Source: Giesbergeria sp.
Lineage (GTDB): Bacteria > Pseudomonadota > Gammaproteobacteria > Burkholderiales > Burkholderiaceae_C
Assembly (NCBI GenBank): GCA_023150295.1
Contig: JAKLLE010000010.1
Span: 1-64,000 of the forward strand
Direction: 5' to 3'
DNA length: 64,000 nt
Below the pieces are notes generated by a model. That model was not told where the DNA came from. It did not search any database and saw only the letters and a list, made by a program, of their open reading frames with translations. Positions 9,922 through 17,479 of this stretch are shown piece after piece; position 1 is the stretch's first letter; every line of letters starts with the position of its first letter. The position numbers were made by a program, and so were the translations under genes.

Positions 9922-12900
9922 ATGACCCCCCAAGACTTCATCGCCAAATGGGGCGCGCCCGGTGGCGTGCCTGGCCCGGCCTATGCCCTGAACGAAGAAC
10001 AAGGCGCGCAAAGCCACTTTCTGGACCTGTGCGAACTGCTGGGCGTGCCCAAGCCCGGAAGCGCCGAGGGCTACCGGTTCGAGGAAAAAAGCCACGTCGT
10101 CGGCGGCAAGACCGGCTATGCCGACGTCTTCATGCGCGGCGTGTTCGCGTGGGAGAACAAAGCCCCCGGCAAAAACCTCGACACCGCACTCAAGCAACTG
10201 CTCACCTACAGCCTGGCGCTGTCCAACCCGCCCATCCTGGTCGTGTCCGACCGCCTGAGCATCCGCATCCACACCCAGTTCACCGGCCACCCCAGCGCCA
10301 CGCACACCGTCACCATCGACGAGATGGACCAGCCCGACAAGCTGGCCCTGCTGCGCCGCATCTGGACGGCGCCCGAGAGCTTCAAGCCGCGCCAGACCAA
10401 CCGCGACATCACCGAAGCCGCCGCCCGCAGCTTTGCCGCCCTGGCCGAAGGCCTGCGCCAGCGCGGCGCCACGCCCGGTGAAAACACCGCCAGCCAGCAG
10501 CAGCGCGCCAACCAGGTGGCGCACTTTCTCACGCAGTGCCTGTTCTGCTTCTTTGCCGAAGACGTGGGCCTGCTGCCTGGGCGCATGTTCGAGCGCCTGC
10601 TGGGCAACAAGCAGGCCACGCCCGAACGCCTCGGCCAGGGCCTCACGCAGCTCTTTGGCGCCATGCGAGACGGCGGCCTCTACGGCGTGGACGACATCCC
10701 CTGGTTCAACGGCGGGCTGTTCCAAACCATCGCCGTGCCCGCCCTGAGCGCCCCCGATTTGGCCGAGCTGCGCCGCGCCGCCGACCTGGACTGGAGCGCC
10801 ATCGACGTCTCCATCTTCGGCACCCTGTTCGAACGCGGCCTGGACCCCGCCAAACGCAGCCAGCTCGGCGCCCACTACACCGACCCGGCCACCATCGAGC
10901 GGCTGATAGGCCCCGTCATCCGCCGCCCATTGCTACAAAAATGGGAGCTGGTAGCGCAGCAAATACGGGCGCTAGCGGCCAAAATCACCAAAAAAGGCGA
11001 CAAACACTACCGCGCCGCCCACGCCCTGTTCGTCACCTGGCTCGACGAACTCAAGCACTACCGCGCACTCGACCCCGCCTGCGGCAGCGGCAACTTTCTG
11101 TACCTCGCCCTCAAGTGCCTCAAAGACGTGGAACACCACAGCCACCTGCAAGCCACCGAACTCGGCCTGGACCGCGAGGCCGACCTGGTGACCGGCCCGC
11201 ACAACGTGCTGGGGCTGGAGCTCAACGAATACGCCGCCGAACTCGCCCGCGTCACCGTGTGGATAGGTGAGCTGCAATGGCGCCTGGCCCACGGCTACGA
11301 GTTCAAGACCAACCCCGTGCTCGACACCCTGGAACACATCGAATGCCGCGACGCGCTGCTGACCGAGGGTGGCGCCGAGGCTGCCTGGCCTGCGGCGGAT
11401 GTGGTGGTGGGGAATCCGCCGTTTTTGGGTGGGAGCAAAAAACGCGGCGAGCTGGGCGATGGGTATTTCGCTGCCCTCAACCGCGTTTATGACGGGCACG
11501 TACCGGGCGGAGCGGACTTGGTGTGCTACTGGTTCCACAAAGCACACCAGCACATAACGCAGGGGCAATTGCAACGCGCCGGGCTGGTTACCACCCAAGC
11601 CATACGAGCGGGCAGCAACCGCAAGGTTTTGGACGCCATTTGCAACGACAGCCGAATTTTTGATGCCTGGAGCGATGAGCCTTGGGTCAATGAGGGCGCA
11701 GCGGTGCGCGTGTCGCTGGTGTGTTTTGGCAACGCGGAACAAGGCGCCCAACTGAACGGCCTTTCACTGACCAGCATCAACGCAGATTTGACGGGTGGCG
11801 ACGGCGCAGACCTGACGCGCGCCACTGTGCTCGCTGAAAACGCTGACGCTTCGTTCAAAGGCGCAGAACGAAATGGCGCTTTTGACATACCTGGTGAGAC
11901 TGCCAGGGAATGGCTAAAGCGTCCCAACCCAAATGGGAAATCCAACGCCGTGGTGATTGCGCCGTGGCGCAACGGGCAGTCAATTGCAGGCCGTGAGTCA
12001 GACAGTTGGATCGTTGATTTTGGCGTTGCGCTTTCTGTCGATGAATCCTCGCTTTTCGAAGCGCCGTTTTCGCACGTCGTCGCCAATGTCAAACCTGAAC
12101 GTGACAAAAACAACCGGGAGGCCTACAAAAAATACTGGTGGCGTTTTGGAGAACCACGCCCAGCCATGCGCCTTGCGCTGGAACCCATCCCGCGCTACAT
12201 CGTGACGCCGCGTGTCGCCAAGCACCGCTATTTCGTGTGGTTTCATAAAGCCGTATCGCCCGACTCCCGGCTGTTCGTCATCGCCCGCGCCGACGACACC
12301 ACCTTCGGCATCCTGAGTTCCCGCGTTCACGAACTGTGGTCTTTGGCGCAAGCATCCATGCATGGTGTTGGCAACGACCCCACCTACAACGCCAAGTCCT
12401 GCTTCGAAACCTTCCCCTTCCCCGCAGGCCTGACCCCGGCCGACACGGCGCACCAGCGCACCGAAGCCTTGGAGGGCGGTGCACTCATCCCAGCCGACCT
12501 GCCCGACACCCTGGCGGCTGAAAACTCCAAGCCAAATCAGCCTCCAGCGCCCGTCCATCAAGCGCAAGCAGCTACCAAAACAATAGCGCCAAGACCCGCC
12601 GCCATGGCCATTGCCCAGGCCGCGCAGCGCCTCAACACCCTGCGCCAGGCCTGGCTGAACCCGCCCGAGTGGACGGACACCGTGCCCGAGGTGGTTCCCC
12701 TGGGCATGGCCACGTCGCCCTACCCCGACCGCACCGTGCCCAAGCCCGGCTTCGAAAAAGACCTGGCCAAGCGCACGCTCACCAACCTCTACAACCAACG
12801 CCCCGCCTGGCTGGCCACCGCCCACGCCCAGCTCGATGCAGCGGTGGCCGCCGCCTACGGCTGGGCCGACTACACGGCAGACCTGCCCGACGACGAAATC

Positions 12901-12948
12901 CTGCGCCGCCTGCTGGCGCTGAATCTGGAGCGTTCGGGCGGCGGTTAG
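9922..12948 (+). CDS. MmeI-like type IIL restriction-modification enzyme
   Basis: A single 1008-residue polypeptide combining endonuclease and adenine-N6 methyltransferase. The N-terminal PD-(D/E)XK nuclease has D68, then E78-N-K80 (DVFMRGVFAWENK), the same spacing as in MmeI. A helical linker follows. The methyltransferase has motif I DPACGSGNF at about residue 384 and motif IV NPPF at 498-501. A target-recognition domain (about 700-830) and a C-terminal helical cap complete the family layout. MmeI is about 919 residues, so this is slightly long; part of the excess is encoded by two copies of the dispersed repeat. Such enzymes bind one site, methylate one strand and cut about 20 bases away. 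The start at 9922 lies 13 bp after the toxin stop. Confidence 0.9.
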   Translation: MTPQDFIAKWGAPGGVPGPAYALNEEQGAQSHFLDLCELLGVPKPGSAEGYRFEEKSHVVGGKTGYADVFMRGVFAWENKAPGKNLDTALKQLLTYSLALSNPPILVVSDRLSIRIHTQFTGHPSATHTVTIDEMDQPDKLALLRRIWTAPESFKPRQTNRDITEAAARSFAALAEGLRQRGATPGENTASQQQRANQVAHFLTQCLFCFFAEDVGLLPGRMFERLLGNKQATPERLGQGLTQLFGAMRDGGLYGVDDIPWFNGGLFQTIAVPALSAPDLAELRRAADLDWSAIDVSIFGTLFERGLDPAKRSQLGAHYTDPATIERLIGPVIRRPLLQKWELVAQQIRALAAKITKKGDKHYRAAHALFVTWLDELKHYRALDPACGSGNFLYLALKCLKDVEHHSHLQATELGLDREADLVTGPHNVLGLELNEYAAELARVTVWIGELQWRLAHGYEFKTNPVLDTLEHIECRDALLTEGGAEAAWPAADVVVGNPPFLGGSKKRGELGDGYFAALNRVYDGHVPGGADLVCYWFHKAHQHITQGQLQRAGLVTTQAIRAGSNRKVLDAICNDSRIFDAWSDEPWVNEGAAVRVSLVCFGNAEQGAQLNGLSLTSINADLTGGDGADLTRATVLAENADASFKGAERNGAFDIPGETAREWLKRPNPNGKSNAVVIAPWRNGQSIAGRESDSWIVDFGVALSVDESSLFEAPFSHVVANVKPERDKNNREAYKKYWWRFGEPRPAMRLALEPIPRYIVTPRVAKHRYFVWFHKAVSPDSRLFVIARADDTTFGILSSRVHELWSLAQASMHGVGNDPTYNAKSCFETFPFPAGLTPADTAHQRTEALEGGALIPADLPDTLAAENSKPNQPPAPVHQAQAATKTIAPRPAAMAIAQAAQRLNTLRQAWLNPPEWTDTVPEVVPLGMATSPYPDRTVPKPGFEKDLAKRTLTNLYNQRPAWLATAHAQLDAAVAAAYGWADYTADLPDDEILRRLLALNLERSGGG
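10930..10985 (+). repeat. dispersed palindromic repeat, copy 1 in the MmeI-like gene
   Basis: TTGCTACAAAAA, GGGAGCTGGTAGCGC, AAATACGG, GCGCTAGCGGCCAAAA. Twenty bases at 10954-10973 are identical to the reverse complement of 23492-23511 in the efflux adaptor gene. The sequence is translated in frame between the nuclease linker and the methyltransferase. Confidence 0.65.
12530..12587 (-). repeat. dispersed palindromic repeat, copy 2 in the MmeI-like gene
   Basis: Inverted orientation: AGCCAAATCAGCCTCCAGCG, CATCAAGCGCAAGCAGCTA and AACAATAGC. It encodes a proline/alanine/glutamine-rich linker between the recognition domain and the C-terminal cap, a place where an insertion would be tolerated. 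Confidence 0.6.
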
Positions 12949-12960
12949 TCAGTGATCTCA

Positions 12961-13006
12961 AAGTGGCACCACTGACAAACTATGCCACCAAGTGGCATAA
13001 TTCACC
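12961..13006 (+). promoter_or_regulatory. promoter with overlapping palindromic operator for the RelE-like TA pair
   Basis: CTGACA (12972-12977) and CATAAT (12996-13001) form a sigma70-like pair with an 18-bp spacer. The spacer and -10 element are covered by a perfect 7-3-7 palindrome, ATGCCACCAAGTGGCAT (12982-12998), and a further half-site AAGTGGCACC lies at 12961. Binding of the HTH antitoxin here would block RNA polymerase, the usual autoregulation of toxin-antitoxin operons. The expected transcription start coincides with the toxin ATG at 13007, so the message would be essentially leaderless. Confidence 0.6.
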
Positions 13007-13411
13007 ATGAAACGTGTGTTCAAAACCCGCTACTTCAGCCGCTGGATGCGCAAAACGGAACTCACCGATACCGCACTCTGCGCCGCTGTGACCGAAATGG
13101 AACACGGGTTGATCGACGCTGATCTGGGTGGCGGTGTTGTCAAAAAGCGTGTTGGCCTCGCTGGTCGAGGCAAGCGGGGTGGGGCCAGAACCCTGCTGGC
13201 CACCAACAAGGCAAGCCGCTGGTTTTTCGTCTTTGGTTTTGAGAAAAATGACCGGGCCAACATTGCAGACGACGAACTCGAAGGGCTGAAAGACCTTGCT
13301 GAACAGTTGTTGGCCAGAACGGAAAAGCAGCTCAACGAAGCCGTCCTTGAAGAAACGTTAACGGAGATATGCAATGACCACAAAGTCCAAAGCCAAAAGC
13401 CCCATCTTTGA
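13007..13411 (+). CDS. RelE/ParE-superfamily toxin (DUF1044-like)
   Basis: A 134-residue protein starting FKTRYFSRWMRK and continuing LIDADLGGGVVKKRVG, GRGKRGGARTLLAT, FFVFGFEKNDRANI and LAEQLLA. This is the pattern of the proteobacterial RelE-like toxins of the HigB/DUF1044 group, which inhibit translation by cutting mRNA. The toxin gene comes first, as in higBA, and its end overlaps the antitoxin start by 38 bp. The usual protein ends soon after the LAEQLL helix, so the tail here is an ordinary short extension. The operator-promoter lies immediately upstream. The pair is wedged between two copies of the 3' end of the MmeI-like gene. Confidence 0.8.
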   Translation: MKRVFKTRYFSRWMRKTELTDTALCAAVTEMEHGLIDADLGGGVVKKRVGLAGRGKRGGARTLLATNKASRWFFVFGFEKNDRANIADDELEGLKDLAEQLLARTEKQLNEAVLEETLTEICNDHKVQSQKPHL

Positions 13412-13697
13412 GGCCGTCCACGAAACCGCCTCCGATCTGCACCGGCTGGGCTTCATTGACAAACGCAAAATGGTCAAGTTTGACCTGCTCTGTCTTGAAC
13501 CGATAGCGCCCTATGACAGCGAACAAATCCGCGCCTTGCGTGAGCGCCTGCAGTTGAGTCAATCGGTTCTGGCGGCGGTACTGAACACCAGCTTGTCAAC
13601 GGTACGCAAATGGGAGGTGGCAGACAAGCACCCCAGCGGCCCTTCGCTCAAATTGCTCAATTTGCTTGATCGCAAGGGGCTGGAAGCCTTGATGTGA
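13374..13697 (+). CDS. HTH antitoxin (HigA-like)
   Basis: A 107-residue protein with a Cro/C1-type helix-turn-helix near its C-terminus (IRALRERLQLSQSVLAAVLN, then STVRKWEVADKHPSGPSLKLL). This family pairs with DUF1044-type toxins: the antitoxin binds the toxin through its N-terminal part and the operator through the HTH. It is most likely the protein that binds the palindrome at 12982-12998. The start codon lies inside the toxin gene in another frame, giving coupled translation. An alternative start is not evident. Confidence 0.8.
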   Translation: MTTKSKAKSPIFEAVHETASDLHRLGFIDKRKMVKFDLLCLEPIAPYDSEQIRALRERLQLSQSVLAAVLNTSLSTVRKWEVADKHPSGPSLKLLNLLDRKGLEALM

Positions 13698-13722
13698 TGG
13701 CGCTGCAATCTCTCCGCCAGCA

Positions 13723-13830
13723 GCCCACGCCCAGCTCGATGCAGCGGTGGCAGCGGCCTACGGCTGGGCGGACTACACGGCGGACATGCCCGACGACGAA
13801 GTCCTGCGCCGCCTGCTGGCGCTGAATCTG
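13723..13830 (+). pseudogene. orphan 3' end of an MmeI-like gene (108-bp duplicate)
   Basis: These 108 bp align without gaps to 12820-12927, the end of the intact restriction gene, with 102 identities by hand count. Translated in the matching frame it gives AHAQLDAAVAAAYGW, DYTADMPDDEVLRRLL and NL before a stop. Only two of the six differences change an amino acid (L to M, I to V). There is no start codon in frame, so it is a leftover rather than a gene. It marks the far border of the inserted toxin-antitoxin segment. Confidence 0.8.
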
Positions 13831-13878
13831 TAGCGCAGCAGCGGGGCGTAAAAAACACATTCCTCAAGGAGCTCCCCC

Positions 13879-14142
13879 ATGCGCCCCATCCCCGCCACCC
13901 CCGAAGAAATCGGCAACGGAGAAGACCGGCTGATGGACCTGCACAGCCCCGAGGTGCCCGCCAGCATCCGCGCCAGGGTGCAGGCCATGGCGCAGCCGGG
14001 CGACCAACTCTGGCGCTGCCCACGACTGTCTGCGCCGCGCGGGGCGCTGGGTTTGCTGGGTGTGGGTCGCCGCGATGCGGTGATCGAGTGGTGGCTGCTG
14101 GATGCCGATGGCGAGCTGATCGAGGCGTTCTGGGAGGTTTAG
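13879..14142 (+). CDS. hypothetical protein, 87 aa
   Basis: Small soluble protein with a good ribosome-binding site (AAGGAG, seven bases before the ATG). The sequence has a conserved-looking centre (MAQPGDQLWRC, then GLLGVGRRDAVIEWWLLDAD) and no membrane segment or signal peptide. I do not recognise a family. The tryptophan-rich strand pattern suggests a small beta-containing domain. It lies after the restriction/toxin patch and converges on a lipoprotein gene; a short GC stem (CCCCG/CGGGG) between the two stops may serve as a weak terminator for both. Confidence 0.6.
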   Translation: MRPIPATPEEIGNGEDRLMDLHSPEVPASIRARVQAMAQPGDQLWRCPRLSAPRGALGLLGVGRRDAVIEWWLLDADGELIEAFWEV

Positions 14143-14166
14143 AACGCCCCGCAACGGTTTCGGGGT

Positions 14167-15378
14167 TTACAGATCCTGCGCCACTGGCGCCAGTTGCCCC
14201 AGCATGAAAGTGATGAACGGCGGCACGCACTGCATGTGCCCGGCAGGCTGGGCGCGGCAGTCGGTCAGGCTGACGAGGTCGCCCGCGCCGCGCTGTTGCA
14301 TGGCTTGCAGGGTGCTGGCCGAGCTGGCGTAGGGCACGGTGCGGTCGTCCTGGCCGTGGTACAGGCGCACGGGCAGGTTGGGTTTCCAGTCGTGCACGCT
14401 GCTGAATTCGGCGATGTAGGGCACGTCGTCGTCCAGAAAGCGGTCGATGAAGCGGGCGTCGTACACCACGTCGGCGTCGCCCGGCATGAGCGCGCGCAGC
14501 AGCAGGCGGCGCACTTCGCGCTGCACGCTGCCGCCCAGGTAGCGCAGAAAACCGGGGTTGATGAGCGCGCCAATCACGGGTTGCTCGTCGCGCACCAGGT
14601 CCACCAGGCTGTCCATGGTGGCCTGCACGTTGTAGGGCCCGGCGCCGGGCACCACCATGCGCAGTTGCTGCAGGTGGCTGGAGCCGCTGGTCTGCAGCGC
14701 CCGGTGCGCTGCCATGGTGACGTAGCCGCCTTCGGAGTAGCCCGTCAGAAAGAGTTGCCCGTTGTCGGCCACGTTGGCCTGGCCACGCCAGGTGCGCGCG
14801 GCGGTCAGAAAGTCCACCGTGGCGGCCGCTGACGGGGCGGCCAGCAGGTAGGGGTGCGGTGTGCCTTTGGAGGCACCAAAGCCCACGTAGTCGGGCGCCA
14901 GCACGATGTAGCCCAGCGAGGCCAGCACCACGGCCACTTCCGACGCGACGGCGTTGTTGCTGGGCGCCTCGGCGTCGCGGAACAGGGTGCCGTGCTGGTA
15001 GCTGAGCACCGGGCTTTTGGCCCCGGGTGCCTTTTGCGGCACGCTGACCAGGCCCGAGGCGCGCACGGCCTTGCCGTCGGCATCGGTGGTGAGGTATTCG
15101 AGGCGATAGGAGGTGACGGCGTAGCGCGGCACCACGTCCTGGGCGAGCGATTCTTCGCTGGTCAGCGCCGCCGCAATGTCGGCTGCGGCAACGGTACCCA
15201 GCAGGGTGGCCGCCTGGAGTTGCCCCGCGCCTTCGGGGTCGGCGGGCCGCACGGGCGGGGTGCCGCCGCCATCGGTCACGGTGTCGTCGTTGCCACCGCC
15301 GCCACACGCCGCCAGCGATGCAGCCAGCGCCAGCGCACAGACGCGGCGGATTCCGGATGAGAGCAAGGGGGTGAACAC
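14167..15378 (-). CDS. lipoprotein alpha/beta hydrolase (secretory-lipase-like)
   Basis: A 403-residue exported enzyme. The N-terminus is a lipoprotein signal, with hydrophobic segment CALALAASLAAC and lipidated Cys about residue 25, followed by a glycine-rich linker. The body has the alpha/beta-hydrolase features of the LIP-type lipases: SYQHGTLF, VLAPDYVGFG, the nucleophile elbow GYSEGG (serine about residue 195) and a late acidic/histidine region (YHGQDDRTVP and AGHMQC). The likely role is ester or lipid hydrolysis at the cell envelope. The substrate is unknown. It is transcribed alone, divergent from the Anbu gene. Confidence 0.8.
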   Translation of the reverse strand: MFTPLLSSGIRRVCALALAASLAACGGGGNDDTVTDGGGTPPVRPADPEGAGQLQAATLLGTVAAADIAAALTSEESLAQDVVPRYAVTSYRLEYLTTDADGKAVRASGLVSVPQKAPGAKSPVLSYQHGTLFRDAEAPSNNAVASEVAVVLASLGYIVLAPDYVGFGASKGTPHPYLLAAPSAAATVDFLTAARTWRGQANVADNGQLFLTGYSEGGYVTMAAHRALQTSGSSHLQQLRMVVPGAGPYNVQATMDSLVDLVRDEQPVIGALINPGFLRYLGGSVQREVRRLLLRALMPGDADVVYDARFIDRFLDDDVPYIAEFSSVHDWKPNLPVRLYHGQDDRTVPYASSASTLQAMQQRGAGDLVSLTDCRAQPAGHMQCVPPFITFMLGQLAPVAQDL

Positions 15379-15502
15379 GGCACAGGCCTCCGCAAAAGCG
15401 CTGGATCATAGTGCGGCGCGGGCCTGCGCGGCCCACCGCGTGGACAAAGGCCCTACCCCGGCGCCGCAGCGCGCTTTTGTGCAGGGTGCTTTGGGTTGAA
15501 AA

Positions 15503-15567
15503 TTTTTTTGGGTCAAAACAGACTCTGGCGCTTACTGGTCAAGCGCAAGCAGCTATCATTTTTATAC
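15503..15567 (-). repeat. dispersed palindromic repeat, intergenic copy
   Basis: GGGTCAAAACAGACTCTGGC, GCTTACTGGTCAAGCGCAAG and CAGCTATCATTTTTATA. Same block order as the intragenic copies, in reverse orientation. It lies in the promoter-sized gap between the divergent lipoprotein and Anbu genes. Confidence 0.6.
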
Positions 15568-15650
15568 CAACCTTCCGTAAACTGCAGTTGGTGCAGGCCC
15601 GCTGCAGCGCGGCACTACACTCTGTGCTTTTCTTCTTTCACGCTTTTCCC

Positions 15651-16478
15651 ATGACGTACTGCGTCGCCATCAAACTCAATGCCGGGCTGGTGTTCCTGTC
15701 CGATTCGCGCACCAATGCCGGGCTGGACCAGATCAGCTCGTTCCGCAAGATGATGGTGTACGAGAAGGCGGGCGAGCGCTTCATGGTGCTGCTGTCGGCG
15801 GGCAACCTGAGCATTTCGCAGTCGGTGCGCGAGATTTTGCAGACCACGCAGCTCAAGGACGAAAACGACGGCGAGCCCATCACCATCTGGAATGCCAAGA
15901 GCATGTTCGACGCAGCGCGCGTGCTGGGCGCAGCGGTGCGCCATGTGCACGAGCGCGATGGCGCGGCGCTCAAGCGCTCGGGGCTGGACTTCAATGTGTC
16001 GCTGATCTTTGGCGGCCAGATCCGGGGCGAGGGCATGCGGCTGTTCCAGGTGTATTCGGCGGGCAATTTCATCGAGGCTACGTCCGAGACGCCCTACTTC
16101 CAGGTGGGCGAATCCAAGTACGGCAAGCCCGTGCTCGACCGCGTGATCACCCCCGACACCCCGCTGGACGATGCCGCCAAGTGCGCGCTGGTGTCCATGG
16201 ACAGCACGCTCAAGTCCAACCTCTCGGTGGGCCTGCCGCTGGACCTGGTGCTGTACGAGGTGGACCGTTTCACCTCGGACAAGATCGTGTGCATAGGCAC
16301 CGACAACCCCTACTTCACCATGCTGCGCGAGCGCTGGGGCGAAAAGCTGCGCGACGTGTTCGACAGCATCGAAAGCCCCAACTGGAGCGGCGGCGCGACC
16401 GAGGTGCCGATCGTGGTGCCGCACGCGCAATGCAAGCCGCTGAAAAAAATATCGACCCCGCAGGACAAGCTGGTCTAA
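15651..16478 (+). CDS. Anbu-type bacterial proteasome-like protease
   Basis: A 275-residue member of the Ntn-hydrolase fold. The start MTYCVAIKL leaves a threonine as residue 1 after methionine removal, the catalytic nucleophile of proteasome beta subunits and HslV. LVFLSDSRTNAG and SSFRKM supply the conserved Asp and Lys region, and LLSAGNL and a late GDNPYF-like turn also fit. Length and motifs match Anbu (ancestral beta subunit) better than HslV, which is about 175 residues. The frame is open upstream to 15411, but homology starts exactly at MTYC. Anbu genes usually sit with ATP-grasp, alpha-E and transglutaminase genes; here the neighbour is an alpha/beta hydrolase 12 bp downstream. Confidence 0.88.
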   Translation: MTYCVAIKLNAGLVFLSDSRTNAGLDQISSFRKMMVYEKAGERFMVLLSAGNLSISQSVREILQTTQLKDENDGEPITIWNAKSMFDAARVLGAAVRHVHERDGAALKRSGLDFNVSLIFGGQIRGEGMRLFQVYSAGNFIEATSETPYFQVGESKYGKPVLDRVITPDTPLDDAAKCALVSMDSTLKSNLSVGLPLDLVLYEVDRFTSDKIVCIGTDNPYFTMLRERWGEKLRDVFDSIESPNWSGGATEVPIVVPHAQCKPLKKISTPQDKLV

Positions 16479-16490
16479 CCCTCTTTCAGA

Positions 16491-17306
16491 ATGAACCGTA
16501 TCGTCTTTTCCCACGGCAACAGCTTTCCGTCGGGCACCTACAGCGTCTTGTTTGAGCACCTGCGCGCGCGCGGCTTTGAAGTCAGCGCGGTGGATCGCTT
16601 CGGCCACGACCCGCGCTTTCCCGTTACCGACAACTGGCCGCACCTGGTGGAGCAACTGGCCGAGTTTGCCGCCGAGCGGGTGCGCACCTCGGGCGGCCCG
16701 GTGTACCTGGTGGGCCATTCGCTGGGCGGCATCCTCAGCGTCATGGCCGCCGCCCGCCACCCCGAGCTGGCGCGCGGCGTGCTGATGCTGGACTCCCCGT
16801 TGCTGGGCGGCTGGCGCGCCACCACCGTGGGTGCCGCCAAGCGCACGCAGGTGATCGGCGCCATCTCACCCGCCCGTGTGAGCCGCATGCGCCGCAACAG
16901 CTGGCACAGCACCGAAGAGGCCTACGAGCATTTCCGCAAGAAAAAAGCCTTTGCCCGCTGGGACCCGCAGGTGCTGCGCGACTACGTGACCCACGGCCTG
17001 TACGACGAGGACGACCGCCGCGTGCTCGCCTTCGACCGCGCCGTGGAAAGCACCATCTACAACACCATGCCGCACCACCTGGGCAGCCTGCTGCGCAAGC
17101 ACCCGCTGCGCTGCCCGGCCGCCTTCATTGGCGGGCGCGCCTCGGTAGAGATGCGCCAGGCCGGCATGGGCCTGACCGAGCGCGTGACCCAGGGCCGGAT
17201 GATGATGCTGGACGGCACCCACCTGTTCCCCATGGAAAAGCCCCTGGTCACCGCCGCTGCCGTCGAAGCGGCGCTGCGCAACCTGGCCTCCATCACGCCA
17301 GACTGA
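16491..17306 (+). CDS. alpha/beta hydrolase
   Basis: A 271-residue cytoplasmic enzyme. VFSHGNSFPSGTY near the start supplies the oxyanion-hole histidine-glycine. The nucleophile elbow is GHSLGG (serine about residue 82), and a late GTHLFPME offers the catalytic histidine. The protein lacks a signal peptide. The gene begins 12 bp after the Anbu stop and is probably co-transcribed with it, which hints at a functional link, but the substrate cannot be predicted. Confidence 0.8.
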   Translation: MNRIVFSHGNSFPSGTYSVLFEHLRARGFEVSAVDRFGHDPRFPVTDNWPHLVEQLAEFAAERVRTSGGPVYLVGHSLGGILSVMAAARHPELARGVLMLDSPLLGGWRATTVGAAKRTQVIGAISPARVSRMRRNSWHSTEEAYEHFRKKKAFARWDPQVLRDYVTHGLYDEDDRRVLAFDRAVESTIYNTMPHHLGSLLRKHPLRCPAAFIGGRASVEMRQAGMGLTERVTQGRMMMLDGTHLFPMEKPLVTAAAVEAALRNLASITPD

Positions 17307-17399
17307 ACGGCCCCGGCGGCGCAGCCCCCATGGCCTGCGCGCCCTTGCTGCTGCGGCCCGTGCGTGCGTAGCCTTTGTGGCCTACACTTTGTCACGTTT

Positions 17400-17419
17400 G
17401 TGCACCCCTGCGGGTGCAC
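17400..17419. terminator. hairpin, possible terminator
   Basis: GTGCACCC, loop CTGC, GGGTGCAC: a perfect 8-bp stem followed at a short distance by CCCCTTTTGG. It could end the Anbu-hydrolase transcript, though the T-run is short. It lies just before the preferred start of the membrane GGDEF gene. Confidence 0.35.
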
Positions 17420-17443
17420 GCCCCTTTTGGCCGTGCCATCCCT

Positions 17444-17479
17444 GCCCTTGCTGCCCTTGCTGCCCTTGCTGCCCTGCCC
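17444..17479. repeat. 9-bp tandem repeat upstream of the GGDEF start
   Basis: The unit TGCCCTTGC is repeated about four times, the last one imperfect, immediately before the ATG at 17480. If translation starts further upstream, each unit would add Ala-Leu-Ala without shifting frame; otherwise copy number changes the spacing upstream of the start. Confidence 0.7.
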
